NCBI RefSeq assembly: GCF_000741525.1 | Contig: NZ_JGYP01000001.1 | Location: 496,001 to 560,000, forward strand | Source of the DNA: Bifidobacterium bohemicum DSM 22767 | GTDB lineage: Bacteria; Actinomycetota; Actinomycetes; Actinomycetales; Bifidobacteriaceae | Reading direction: 5' to 3' | Length of the DNA: 64,000 bases | In this document: in pieces, positions 15,401 to 23,455 of the stretch | Numbering within the stretch: the first letter of the stretch is position 1 | Layout of the letters: every line of letters starts with the position of its first letter | The notes under the pieces: generated by a model | Databases searched by the model: none | What the model was told of the DNA's origin: nothing | What the model saw: the letters and a program-made list of their open reading frames with translations, nothing else | Position numbers and translations under genes: made by a program

Positions 15401-16483
15401 TCACTGCGATATGCCGCTCGAACCAGCCGTGCTTTCACGGACAACAAGACTCGGTTGAAGGATGCGCCTAGAACCGGAAACCGACTCCCCCATAAGACGC
15501 TTGATCAACAGATTCGCCACACGCTTGCCGTACTCGCCGGGATCACGGTGAACGGCGGTAATCGACGGATAGGTGGCAGTGCACACGAAGCTGTCCTCGA
15601 AGCTGACGATAGCAGGCAGATTCTTCGGGAAAGGACTGCCCGGCATACTGCGCAGATTGTCCGGGGCCTGTTCGGACACGCTCAATCGCTCCAAGGCACG
15701 TAGACTAGCAGCCGCCATCGTCTCGTTCTCATAGATGAACGCATCAGGGGCAAACCCGCCGTTCATCATCGAGCAGGTCTGCGTGGCGGCGGACTGTGAG
15801 TCGAAGTTGGTGTAACACACCGCAGAAAACTCCAACGCATACTTGGTGGCCAGCTCATTGAAGGCAGCCACACGCATCTTACTGTAGTCGAGGTCGCGGT
15901 CACCGGAGAAATAGACGATGCGGGTGCGTCCCACATCCAACAGGTGTCGCAGAATCCTGTCCATTGTGCCCGAGTCGTCGATCGACAGAGACGGCACCAG
16001 GTCATTCGGATCCGGCCCACCTGCCAACACCGCCGGAATCCCCAATTCATCGAGCAGCCGAGGTCTTGGATCCTCAGTGCGCAAATCGACCAGAACCACG
16101 CCATCGACCCTTTTACGTCGGCTCCAATCCCTATAGATATTCAGTTCCTCTTGTAGAGATTGGGCTGGACGGTAAAGAATGCCGTAACCTTTACGACTCA
16201 GCGAGTCATGCAGGCCGGCCATGAAATGCAGCATGAAGGACTCGGTCTGCAGGTTACCGCCCGAACGCGAAGGCATGAACCCCACGGTCATGGTGCGCGA
16301 CGAGCTCAGGGCCTGCGCGGCATAGACCGGGCTCCAGCCCATGCGCTTGGCGGTCTGCTTGACCTTGTTTTTCGTTTCCTCGGAAACTCCCGGTTTGTCA
16401 TTGATTGCAAAAGAAACAGCTGTCTGTGAAAGACCAAGTTCCTCGGCCACATCCTTGAGACTGACACGATGGTGCGCCGGCAC
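15401..16483 (-). CDS. LacI-family transcriptional repressor
   Basis: A 360-residue LacI/GalR regulator with an N-terminal helix-turn-helix (VSLKDVAEELGLSQTAVSFA, then INDKPGVSEETK) and a periplasmic-binding-protein-like sensor domain. The open frame reaches 16741, but the extra part looks unlike any LacI N-terminus. AAGGAG lies 5 bases before a GTG at 16483, which places the helix-turn-helix at residue 7 as usual for the family. It lies downstream of the GH18 gene. A matching operator (16633-16648) in its own upstream region, and near-identical ones before the second binding protein and the GH38 gene, make it the probable repressor of the N-glycan operon and of itself. Confidence 0.88.
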   Translation of the reverse strand: MPAHHRVSLKDVAEELGLSQTAVSFAINDKPGVSEETKNKVKQTAKRMGWSPVYAAQALSSSRTMTVGFMPSRSGGNLQTESFMLHFMAGLHDSLSRKGYGILYRPAQSLQEELNIYRDWSRRKRVDGVVLVDLRTEDPRPRLLDELGIPAVLAGGPDPNDLVPSLSIDDSGTMDRILRHLLDVGRTRIVYFSGDRDLDYSKMRVAAFNELATKYALEFSAVCYTNFDSQSAATQTCSMMNGGFAPDAFIYENETMAAASLRALERLSVSEQAPDNLRSMPGSPFPKNLPAIVSFEDSFVCTATYPSITAVHRDPGEYGKRVANLLIKRLMGESVSGSRRILQPSLVVRESTAGSSGISQ

Positions 16484-16632
16484 ACCAGCTCCTTCCCCTG
16501 ATACGTCTTTTCTAACTCGCACTGCGGCAACCTGCCCTTCGACTTCAAGTTCCACCGGCATCAGAAGGAACCATGGCATTGTGAATCGGGAACAATTCAG
16601 ACCTCTGTAGAACCAGTATATTGGACACTCTC

Positions 16633-16648
16633 GGCAAAGCGCTTTAGT
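16633..16648. promoter_or_regulatory. LacI-type operator upstream of the LacI-family gene
   Basis: GGCAAAGCGCTTTAGT contains the palindrome AAAGCGCTTT (16636-16645) and matches 12 of 16 positions of the site at 23266-23281. A -10-like TATACT lies close by on the minus strand (16620-16615). This suggests autoregulation. Confidence 0.6.
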
Positions 16649-16769
16649 CTGTGCAAACACACCCTCTTTCATATTCATGGAAAGCACACTGGACACAGCC
16701 CTCCTTATAAGTAAGGCGACGCCCAAACCGCTAGGCGTCACCTTGGAACAACGGTATGTAATCCTCCAG

Positions 16770-18419
16770 TCATCGACTCATGCGTCTTCGCAACATGAGC
16801 AACGTCCCAGATCCAGATATCAACCCGGCAACAGCCGCAAACAACCCAACCACGGAAACACCCGTCTTTGCCAAGCCTTGTCCTTGATTCTTCGAGGTCG
16901 AAGCAGTGGCAGGGTCATGAGCATTAAGCGATGTGCACAACGTCGTACCCGGTTGTTTGGCGTCCTTTACCGGTGCGGGAGCATATGGCTTTAACGCTTT
17001 AGTCAGTGCATCACTCCACTGAGCGACCTGAACCTGCGCATAGCTCTTGGCAGCAATCCCCTGAGCCGCTGAATCCCTTGCAACCCGCAGCGCTGCAAAT
17101 TCTTCACTGCTCGTTTTGACAGTTGCGACATTCAGAATCGAATCTGCCTTGTCCATCAACGTCAATAAGCCGTTCAAATCAACACTTTCCAGTTGGCGTT
17201 CTAGTGTTGGATCGTAGATCTTGCTATATCCGCCGGTGTAATCGGGCCCCAGCAACGCCTTGTTAGCCTCGTAGATATTGGTCGCAGACGAGACCGCATC
17301 ACCGACCGACTTCGGCGCAGGACTGCTATATGACATTCTCAACAAATAGTGGTTTGCCGCTGCTTTTGACTTGGCAAGGCTCATGCCTTGGCTCTGCGCA
17401 ACGGCAGTTTTGGTCCACAACATCGTCGAAGGCAAGATATGGTTCAAATCCGGGTCACCATACGTACGCCCGTCACGATCAGGAGCATACAGGAACATAC
17501 CACCTAGACCATGATCTCTGACATATGAGGACACAGAATTGATATGACTGCTCGTATAAGGTTCCACGGCATCATACCAACGATTATTCTTGTCCTGTTC
17601 CTCGGGGAACGTCAGACCAGGAACGAACCGGTCCCTACCGATCAGATCCTGATAGTCGTTCAATGCCGAAGCCGTACGCGCCGCGTCGTCACCATATTGC
17701 TGATAGGCCACGTAGTCGAAACAGTCACTGACGTTGCGTAAAGGACGAAGGTCGCTTCCGTTGGTGTCATATAATAGCATTGTGCCATTGTTCGCTTTGG
17801 GGCCGACCAACGTCGAAAGCGCTTTGATCACGCCATCGGAGAGCTTGATCTGCTCGGTGGTGGGACGAGTCTCCATGTCAATATCCAGACCATCGAGTCC
17901 CCACGCATCCATCAGCTCGCTTTTCAGCTGCTTGGCATAGTCGAGATATTCGGTCTCGGTGGGTTCGGCACTGGCATGAGGAACACGCAACAGTTTTCCA
18001 TAGTCGAAACCTCGCACCAGCTTGACACCACGGGCATGTAGGTTTGGGGCGTAGTCACTTTTCAGCTTGTCAAAGAACGGCTGGGCCTGAGCGTCCTGAC
18101 CACAGGGCACATAGCTGAACACATTGACGACATCGACTCCGTAGGGGATGTCATTCATCGTGATCCAGTTGTCATCGGTCAACGAGGTGTTCACTCCTTT
18201 CATGGTTTTGTCGCGCCAGGCACGGTAATATACCATGAAATGTCGCTTCTGGGTAGCAGTTTGCTGCTGCTCGGACAAGGCGGATGGTTCCGACTGGCCA
18301 ATGGCGCCAGCGGCCGGCGCAAACACCAGCATGGTCGCAGCGATCACGGCAATCGCCACAGCCGAACATAATGGTCGCAGTCTCTCGGAAACGTCGATAT
18401 GCAAGTTCCTATTCATCAT
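16770..18419 (-). CDS. Cell-surface GH18 endo-beta-N-acetylglucosaminidase
   Basis: A 549-residue secreted enzyme. Residues about 15-40 form a signal peptide ending near AAGA. The GH18 catalytic motif DxxDxDxE is intact as DGLDIDMET (D176, D179, D181, catalytic E183). The C-terminus has a sortase-like LAKTG (516-520), a hydrophobic stretch and an Arg-rich tail, so the protein is probably wall- or membrane-anchored. GH18 enzymes of this size include the EndoBI type, which cut the chitobiose core of N-glycans and leave one GlcNAc on the released glycan; chitinase activity is the alternative. Context (GH38, GH5_18-type and transporter genes upstream) strongly favours the N-glycan role. The start codon could also be the next ATG, 18416. 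Confidence 0.82.
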   Translation of the reverse strand: MMNRNLHIDVSERLRPLCSAVAIAVIAATMLVFAPAAGAIGQSEPSALSEQQQTATQKRHFMVYYRAWRDKTMKGVNTSLTDDNWITMNDIPYGVDVVNVFSYVPCGQDAQAQPFFDKLKSDYAPNLHARGVKLVRGFDYGKLLRVPHASAEPTETEYLDYAKQLKSELMDAWGLDGLDIDMETRPTTEQIKLSDGVIKALSTLVGPKANNGTMLLYDTNGSDLRPLRNVSDCFDYVAYQQYGDDAARTASALNDYQDLIGRDRFVPGLTFPEEQDKNNRWYDAVEPYTSSHINSVSSYVRDHGLGGMFLYAPDRDGRTYGDPDLNHILPSTMLWTKTAVAQSQGMSLAKSKAAANHYLLRMSYSSPAPKSVGDAVSSATNIYEANKALLGPDYTGGYSKIYDPTLERQLESVDLNGLLTLMDKADSILNVATVKTSSEEFAALRVARDSAAQGIAAKSYAQVQVAQWSDALTKALKPYAPAPVKDAKQPGTTLCTSLNAHDPATASTSKNQGQGLAKTGVSVVGLFAAVAGLISGSGTLLMLRRRMSR

Positions 18420-18782
18420 TGTATTATCCCGTCTTGATTATCGTCATCCCATTGAATAACGAATATAAACGAATATGGATTCCGTCGACCACCTCCACTT
18501 CTACCGTGCTTCTGTGTCTCATTACCTGCGGTCTTGCCAATCCAACGGCTACTTCAAAGACCAAGGATTATGAACGGGGCATTAGCGGAGCAAAACCAAA
18601 GCTGGAATCTCCCTCTTGCAATTCAAAACTCTCCATAGACAAGAAATAAGCGCGCGATTGGCATCCAACCGCTGACCATCGTTCTCTACATTGCGAACGC
18701 ATCTCAATTCCTCATCGTCGAGTCGCAGGTACAGGCCGATAACGGACAGCAATACCCCCCCCCCATAATCGGCCTGCAATAT
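18420..18782. other. Gap between GH5 and GH18 genes (363 bp)
   Basis: It holds a hairpin with a C10 tract directly after the GH5 stop, and a short direct repeat (AACGAATATAAACGAATAT, near 18460-18478) close to the GH18 start. No strong promoter or gene was found. Confidence 0.55.
18732..18776. repeat. Hairpin enclosing a C10 homopolymer
   Basis: CAGGCCGAT (18732-18740) and ATCGGCCTG (18768-18776) form a perfect 9-bp stem just after the GH5 stop. Its 27-nt loop contains ten consecutive C (18755-18764), G on the coding strand. It could be an mRNA-processing or terminator-like structure. Such tracts are prone to slippage. Confidence 0.6.
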
Positions 18783-20081
18783 CTAGTGTTCAGCGATGGC
18801 ATTCTCCAAAGACGGATCAGAAACCGCACTATAAGCGTCACCCGACTTCATCGGCACTCTCATACACTCGGTTACGCCGCGAGCCCGGAGTCTCATAACA
18901 TCGTCGGCAGTCTGTGAAGTCACCAAAGTGGGACGTTCGCCCTGTTCGCTCAGCAACATCCACTTCTCGAATACCGATCCTCCAGGTGCACAAGCCGCAC
19001 GCATCGTGGGATTGCCGTCATCCCCACATTCGACAACCACCGCCGTCGAACGAGTTTGAGGTTCCGCACGGTGCCGATATTGGCTGGCAAGCTGAGCATA
19101 CTCCTTGCCCACTGGCTTGACTCTCCCCTGCTCGTCAATAAGCCCCAGATCATGTTCGAAGGGTGGAAAATCGGACATCGCCTGTGGCACATCGTGTGAG
19201 CACCACCAGGTCACCCCATACAGATCGGTGCAATCCAGAGCATGCTCCACGGTCTTTCTGCAAAATTCCGAGACATCTTCAACGTCGATCACATTCTGTG
19301 GGGCACCTATCTCCTGCAGCCACACCTGATGATCTGCTTCCAATGCAAACGCTTTGGAGAGTTCGACGAGATACTCGGCATGACGAGTACCTGCTTCGCT
19401 CAGTGCACCGTATTTCTGCGCCGTACCATTGAACACCCATGAATGAATGGCGGTGACATCTCCAATTCCGGCAGCCTGCCGAGGAGTAAAGGGATGCCCA
19501 TCCGAATACCAAACAGCATCATTCTCGCTGTGCAACAGCACATGCCCATTGGCATGCGCCTTCTGCCTGATTGGATCGATCAGTGCACGCAACCAAGCGT
19601 CGGTGCTCTCAGTGTTGGCCGACATACGCCGGGGATGCACCCGATCGGCAAACTGGTTGCACTCATTGCCTACGGTCAGCCCTTTGAAACCGGATACCGT
19701 CGAGAGTGCATCATACAGCACCCCGACCAATTCGCTCTGCGCCTGCACCGCCTTCTCATCGTCAAACATACTGGTTTCATGCCACGACACAAGCCACGAA
19801 GGCACGAAATCAAAACTGGACAAATGCCCCTGCAAAACATCCGAATACACATCCAGACCGCGATCACTGGCCAAGCAAGCCATATGACGGACATCATCGA
19901 TGCCGTCCTGATTGATCCACGTACGATTTGGCTGCAGCACCGGCCATAACGGAAACAGTCGGACATGGTCCATTCCCAAATTGGCGATGGCATCGAAATC
20001 ACGCTGCACCGAATCCCAATCAGGGTGAAGCCACATATGGAACCAACCGTGCGACGGCGTGTAGTTCACACCAAATCTCAT
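18783..20081 (-). CDS. GH5 family beta-mannosidase (GH5_18 type)
   Basis: A 432-residue clan GH-A barrel. The acid/base Glu is in TVGNECNQF (E140) and the nucleophile Glu in VWLQEIGAP (E257). There is no signal peptide, so it acts inside the cell. The N-terminus (MRFGVNYTPSHGWFHMW) resembles bifidobacterial GH5_18 enzymes, which cleave the Man-beta-1,4-GlcNAc core left after an endoglycosidase and alpha-mannosidases have acted. A GTG at 20090 overlaps the permease stop, but AAGGAG stands 8 bases before the ATG at 20081, so that start is chosen. It is the last gene of the tight set binding protein-permease-permease-GH5. Subfamily assignment is by recall of motifs and context. Confidence 0.8.
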   Translation of the reverse strand: MRFGVNYTPSHGWFHMWLHPDWDSVQRDFDAIANLGMDHVRLFPLWPVLQPNRTWINQDGIDDVRHMACLASDRGLDVYSDVLQGHLSSFDFVPSWLVSWHETSMFDDEKAVQAQSELVGVLYDALSTVSGFKGLTVGNECNQFADRVHPRRMSANTESTDAWLRALIDPIRQKAHANGHVLLHSENDAVWYSDGHPFTPRQAAGIGDVTAIHSWVFNGTAQKYGALSEAGTRHAEYLVELSKAFALEADHQVWLQEIGAPQNVIDVEDVSEFCRKTVEHALDCTDLYGVTWWCSHDVPQAMSDFPPFEHDLGLIDEQGRVKPVGKEYAQLASQYRHRAEPQTRSTAVVVECGDDGNPTMRAACAPGGSVFEKWMLLSEQGERPTLVTSQTADDVMRLRARGVTECMRVPMKSGDAYSAVSDPSLENAIAEH

Positions 20082-20086
20082 TGCGC

Positions 20087-20926
20087 TCACTCCTTGATGC
20101 CGCCCTGTTCCAAACCTTGGAAGAAGTAACGCTGGAAGCAGGCGAAGAAGACCAATATCGGGATCAACGACACCAAAGCGCCGGCAGCGATCAGCCTCGG
20201 GTCTGAAACAAACATGCCCTTGAGACGGTTCATGCCCAAAGTCAACGTATAATTTTTTTCATCCGAGATGACAATCAGGGGCCAAAGGAAGTCATTCCAT
20301 GAACCGACGAAGGCGAAGATGCCCACAACTGTCATCGTTCCTTTGACTTCAGGGATGCAGACGTGGATGAACTGCTGCCAGACATTTGCTCCATCGACTT
20401 CGGCGGCCTCCTCCAATTCCTTCGGAATGGCCTTGAATGCGTTGGTCATCAACAGAATGTTGATGGCGCCGCACATACCCGGGAGCGCAACCGCAATCAG
20501 CGTATTCTGCAGATTGACCGCACGCATAATCAGAAACTGGGAAATGATAACGCCTTCGATGGGAATCACCATCGTCCCCATGAAGAGCAGGAACAAGAAC
20601 TTGCGGCCACGCCACTCGAGCCTGCCAAGCGCATAACCGGCCATCGTCGAGAACAGGACATTACCAGCAATCGACATGACGGCCACAAGAATGGTGTTCC
20701 ACATGTAATGGAACACAGGAACCTGTCTGAAGACCTGAGCATAGTTCTCCATCGTCGGCGTTTTCGGAACGATATAGGGAGGCACTGCATATACGTTGTC
20801 CCCCGGTCCCTTAAGCGACAGTGAAAGTTCCCAGACGAACGGACCTACCAGAAGGATGAAGACAAGGACGAGAATTGCGTATTGAACAATTTTGCCTACC
20901 GTGACATGTTTACGACTGCTTCCCAT
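20087..20926 (-). CDS. Sugar ABC transporter permease, MalG/CUT1 type (second system)
   Basis: A 279-residue permease with about six membrane helices and a recognisable EAA loop (KELEEAAEVDGANVWQQFIH). Its ATG shares one base with the stop of the preceding permease gene (TGATG), so translation is probably coupled. The stop lies 5 bp before the GH5 start. It would import the glycan released by the surface GH18 enzyme. Confidence 0.9.
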   Translation of the reverse strand: MGSSRKHVTVGKIVQYAILVLVFILLVGPFVWELSLSLKGPGDNVYAVPPYIVPKTPTMENYAQVFRQVPVFHYMWNTILVAVMSIAGNVLFSTMAGYALGRLEWRGRKFLFLLFMGTMVIPIEGVIISQFLIMRAVNLQNTLIAVALPGMCGAINILLMTNAFKAIPKELEEAAEVDGANVWQQFIHVCIPEVKGTMTVVGIFAFVGSWNDFLWPLIVISDEKNYTLTLGMNRLKGMFVSDPRLIAAGALVSLIPILVFFACFQRYFFQGLEQGGIKE

Positions 20927-21903
20927 CAGTTCTCGCTCCTACTTTGGAAGATCTGCTGAACGATCAGCATGAATCCAACGATCACCAACACAATCAGGGA
21001 CAATGCGCTTGCATAACCCGTGTGGGCTTGTATGCCAGTACCCTCCTGCTGGATCATCATCGACATGGTTATGTCCTGTCCGCCAGGACCGGCCGTACCG
21101 TTGGTCAACACATAAATCTCGTTGAAGACACGGAAGGCCGCGATGGTGGAAAGCATCATGATAAGAACGATGGTCGATCTAACACCGGGCATGGTAATCG
21201 AGACGAATTTGCGGACGGGGCCGGCACCGTCCAGCGATGCGGCCTCATACAAGGAATCATCGATGTTGGCCAGTGCCGTCAAATAGATGACCATGTAATA
21301 TCCCAAGCCAAGCCATATGGTGACGAACATGGCGGAAAAAAGAATCATCCATCGATCAGTAAGGAAGGGTATGGGTTGCTTAATAAGGTGCATGCCTTCC
21401 AACAGCGAGTTGATCAATCCCTTGGAATCAAGCAGATTCGTCCAAATCATGCCCACAACGACGGCGGACATGACCACTGGAGTATAGAAGGACGTGCGGA
21501 AGAAACCCATGATCTTGGAGTTCCCACGGACCAATGACGCCAAAATCAAAGGCAGAATCACCATGAACGGCACTACACAAACAACATAGAGCGTGGAATT
21601 GAGCAACGCCGTCCAGAAGTATTCATCGTGGAAGATATCCACGAAGTTCTGGAAACCTATGAACTTGCCGGGCACCAAGAGCGTGGAATCCGTAAACGCC
21701 AACCTGAAGGTATTAAGCGCCGCGACAATTACGAATATAAAGACAATACTAAAGGCCGGAGCCACAAAGAGATACGGCGCCAAGGTCCTCAGCACTGACT
21801 GCCGATGCCTGACCGGTTTATCCCTTTTCGCCCCAGCCGGGTCGGAGGACAAAGCCTCCGACCCGTTACTGGTGTTTCTTGACATAGATTTGACCGAATT
21901 CAC
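20926..21903 (-). CDS. Sugar ABC transporter permease, MalF/CUT1 type (second system)
   Basis: A 325-residue permease with a hydrophilic N-terminus of about 40 residues and six or so helices. The EAA loop is visible as YEAASLDGAGPVRKFVSITMP. The GTG at 21903 lies 4 bp after the binding-protein stop; an ATG at 21885 is an alternative, and neither has a clear ribosome site, so re-initiation is likely. It pairs with the MalG-type gene downstream. Confidence 0.88.
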   Translation of the reverse strand: MNSVKSMSRNTSNGSEALSSDPAGAKRDKPVRHRQSVLRTLAPYLFVAPAFSIVFIFVIVAALNTFRLAFTDSTLLVPGKFIGFQNFVDIFHDEYFWTALLNSTLYVVCVVPFMVILPLILASLVRGNSKIMGFFRTSFYTPVVMSAVVVGMIWTNLLDSKGLINSLLEGMHLIKQPIPFLTDRWMILFSAMFVTIWLGLGYYMVIYLTALANIDDSLYEAASLDGAGPVRKFVSITMPGVRSTIVLIMMLSTIAAFRVFNEIYVLTNGTAGPGGQDITMSMMIQQEGTGIQAHTGYASALSLIVLVIVGFMLIVQQIFQSRSEN

Positions 21904-21907
21904 TTGA

Positions 21908-23197
21908 TTACTTGTTCAATTTACCGTTGGCGAAGTCCACGGCCTTATCAAGGGCCTGCTTGGCCGTCTGCTTACCTTGCAGGGCAAGTGCGACTTGCTG
22001 CTGCAGGTACTTGCTTCCAGCAGCATCGGTGAACTGCGCCGGTCGGCTGGAGAAGCCGTTCTCGACGGCTTTGAGCGTGATTTTCAGCGCCTTGCCTTGC
22101 AAGTCGCCCTCATCAATCTTTGCATAGTACGGATCTTCCAGACCGCCCTTGCTGGAGGGGAAAGTGCTGGATTTCTTGGCGAATTCAAGCTGATTCTTCT
22201 TATTCGTCACGAATTTGACGAACTTCAACGCCTCGTCCTTATGCTTGGTGGCGGCGCTGACGCTGAGCATCTCATAACCCACAGTCGCGGATTTGCCCAG
22301 ATCGCTTATCTTCGGCCCCACAGTCAGATGGCTGTATAGATCCGGGGAGTTCTTCTTAAAGTCCGCCGCAGAATACGCGCTTCCACCCATCGCGATAATC
22401 GAGCCACGCTGGAAGAAGTCGCCTTGTTGTGACCAGGAAGCGTCCAAAGCCTCCGCAGGGATACCCTTGGCCTTGAACAAATCGACGAACTTTTGAAGGA
22501 ACGCGACGGCTTTGGGCGTGTTGAACGTATATTCCGTCTGATCCTTGTTCATGAAATCAACGCCAGCAGAGGCATAGTCACCGGCATCGGCAGCCATCAT
22601 AGTCGACATGTAAGCGCCACAGCCACTGTTGACCATCGTCTGAGCCTGCGAGAAATAATCATCCCAGGTCACGGGAAGCTTATTCGGGTCGAGTCCGCAC
22701 TTCTGCATGAGTTGGGTGTTGTAGTAGTTCGGCCCGTCATTGACATACCATGGGAACCCGTATGAAGCGGTCTGCATGCCCTTACCGGAGAAGGTCACGG
22801 CTTTCCATGCGTTGGGATAGAACTGATCCTTGGCACCAGGATCCTCTTTGGTGATGTTCATCAAGGCACCAGCCTTGGCCAGGCCATATTGCAGGGATGG
22901 GCCGGCGTCGACAATGTCGGGCAGTTCCTTTGCGGCCGCCTGCGAAGATAGCTTTTCCTCATAGTTGTCAGAAGGCTGATCCATCCATTTGATGGTGACG
23001 TTTGGATTGGCTTTTTCGTAAGCGGCGATCAGCTCTTTAAAATACGGGGTGTATTTATCGTTCTTAAGATTCCACGTCTGGAATGAAATCTCAGTTTTTC
23101 CATCTGCGTTTTTATCCCCCTGACCACCACAAGCCCCAACGGACAGGAGCATTACCGCGGCACCAGCGGCGGCAACGGTCTTCTTCAAAGAAAACAT
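21908..23197 (-). CDS. Sugar ABC transporter substrate-binding lipoprotein (second system)
   Basis: A 429-residue family 1 solute-binding protein with an N-terminal signal (MFSLKKTVAAAGAAVMLL) and a lipobox ending VGAC, so it is lipid-anchored outside the membrane. AAAGGAAATCAG precedes the ATG at 23197, favoured over an upstream ATG. It heads the operon SBP-MalF-MalG-GH5 and has the best promoter in the island, with a LacI-type operator over the start point. By context it captures the high-mannose glycan carrying one GlcNAc that the GH18 enzyme would release. Confidence 0.9.
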   Translation of the reverse strand: MFSLKKTVAAAGAAVMLLSVGACGGQGDKNADGKTEISFQTWNLKNDKYTPYFKELIAAYEKANPNVTIKWMDQPSDNYEEKLSSQAAAKELPDIVDAGPSLQYGLAKAGALMNITKEDPGAKDQFYPNAWKAVTFSGKGMQTASYGFPWYVNDGPNYYNTQLMQKCGLDPNKLPVTWDDYFSQAQTMVNSGCGAYMSTMMAADAGDYASAGVDFMNKDQTEYTFNTPKAVAFLQKFVDLFKAKGIPAEALDASWSQQGDFFQRGSIIAMGGSAYSAADFKKNSPDLYSHLTVGPKISDLGKSATVGYEMLSVSAATKHKDEALKFVKFVTNKKNQLEFAKKSSTFPSSKGGLEDPYYAKIDEGDLQGKALKITLKAVENGFSSRPAQFTDAAGSKYLQQQVALALQGKQTAKQALDKAVDFANGKLNK

Positions 23198-23265
23198 CTG
23201 ATTTCCTTTCTTCTGCACCTCCTCCGGCATTGGAGGAAGCATTACGTTTCAGCTCGAAACAAAGC

Positions 23266-23281
23266 ACTAAAACGCTTTAGT
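23266..23281. promoter_or_regulatory. LacI-type operator before the second binding-protein gene
   Basis: ACTAAAACGCTTTAGT, a near-palindrome with CG centre, begins 4 bp downstream of the -10 element and covers the expected transcription start. It is identical over 16 bp to the site at 27001-27016. Confidence 0.75.
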
Positions 23282-23285
23282 TATT

Positions 23286-23315
23286 ATTATAAAACCTACG
23301 AATTCGATTTGTCAA
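23286..23315 (-). promoter_or_regulatory. Consensus sigma-70-type promoter of the second sugar operon
   Basis: On the minus strand a perfect TTGACA (23315-23310) and a perfect TATAAT (23291-23286) are 18 bp apart. With the operator immediately downstream this is a classic repressible strong promoter. A C9 tract (23328-23336) lies 12 bp before the -35. Confidence 0.82.
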
Positions 23316-23327
23316 TCTCATGCAGTT

Positions 23328-23336
23328 CCCCCCCCC
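23328..23336. repeat. C9 homopolymer upstream of the -35 element
   Basis: Nine consecutive C (G on the transcribed-direction strand) lie just upstream of the promoter at 23286-23315, in the region where upstream elements and activators act. Length changes by slippage could tune expression; not shown. Confidence 0.6.
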
Positions 23337-23397
23337 ATGTCCGACATTGAGGCACTTTATCTTCCCATGTCTCCTGGAACCCTGAAGAAGAACTTCA

Positions 23398-23431
23398 CAG
23401 GGGCATGGAATCTAGAATTCACATGCCCCTG
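23398..23431 (-). terminator. Hairpin after the GH38 gene
   Basis: CAGGGGCATG (23398-23407) and CATGCCCCTG (23422-23431) form a perfect 10-bp stem with a 14-nt loop, about 25 nt after the GH38 stop. It lacks a T-run. It probably ends or stabilises the GH38 transcript. Confidence 0.55.
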
Positions 23432-23455
23432 CAAGTTTCGACGGTTTCCATCGGT

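Noticed and set aside
16990..17003. A further TTTAACGCTTTAGT resembling the LacI-type operator
   Set aside because: It lies within the GH18 coding sequence far from any start and encodes an ordinary Ala-Leu-Thr-Lys-Ala-Leu-Lys stretch; the palindrome is poor.
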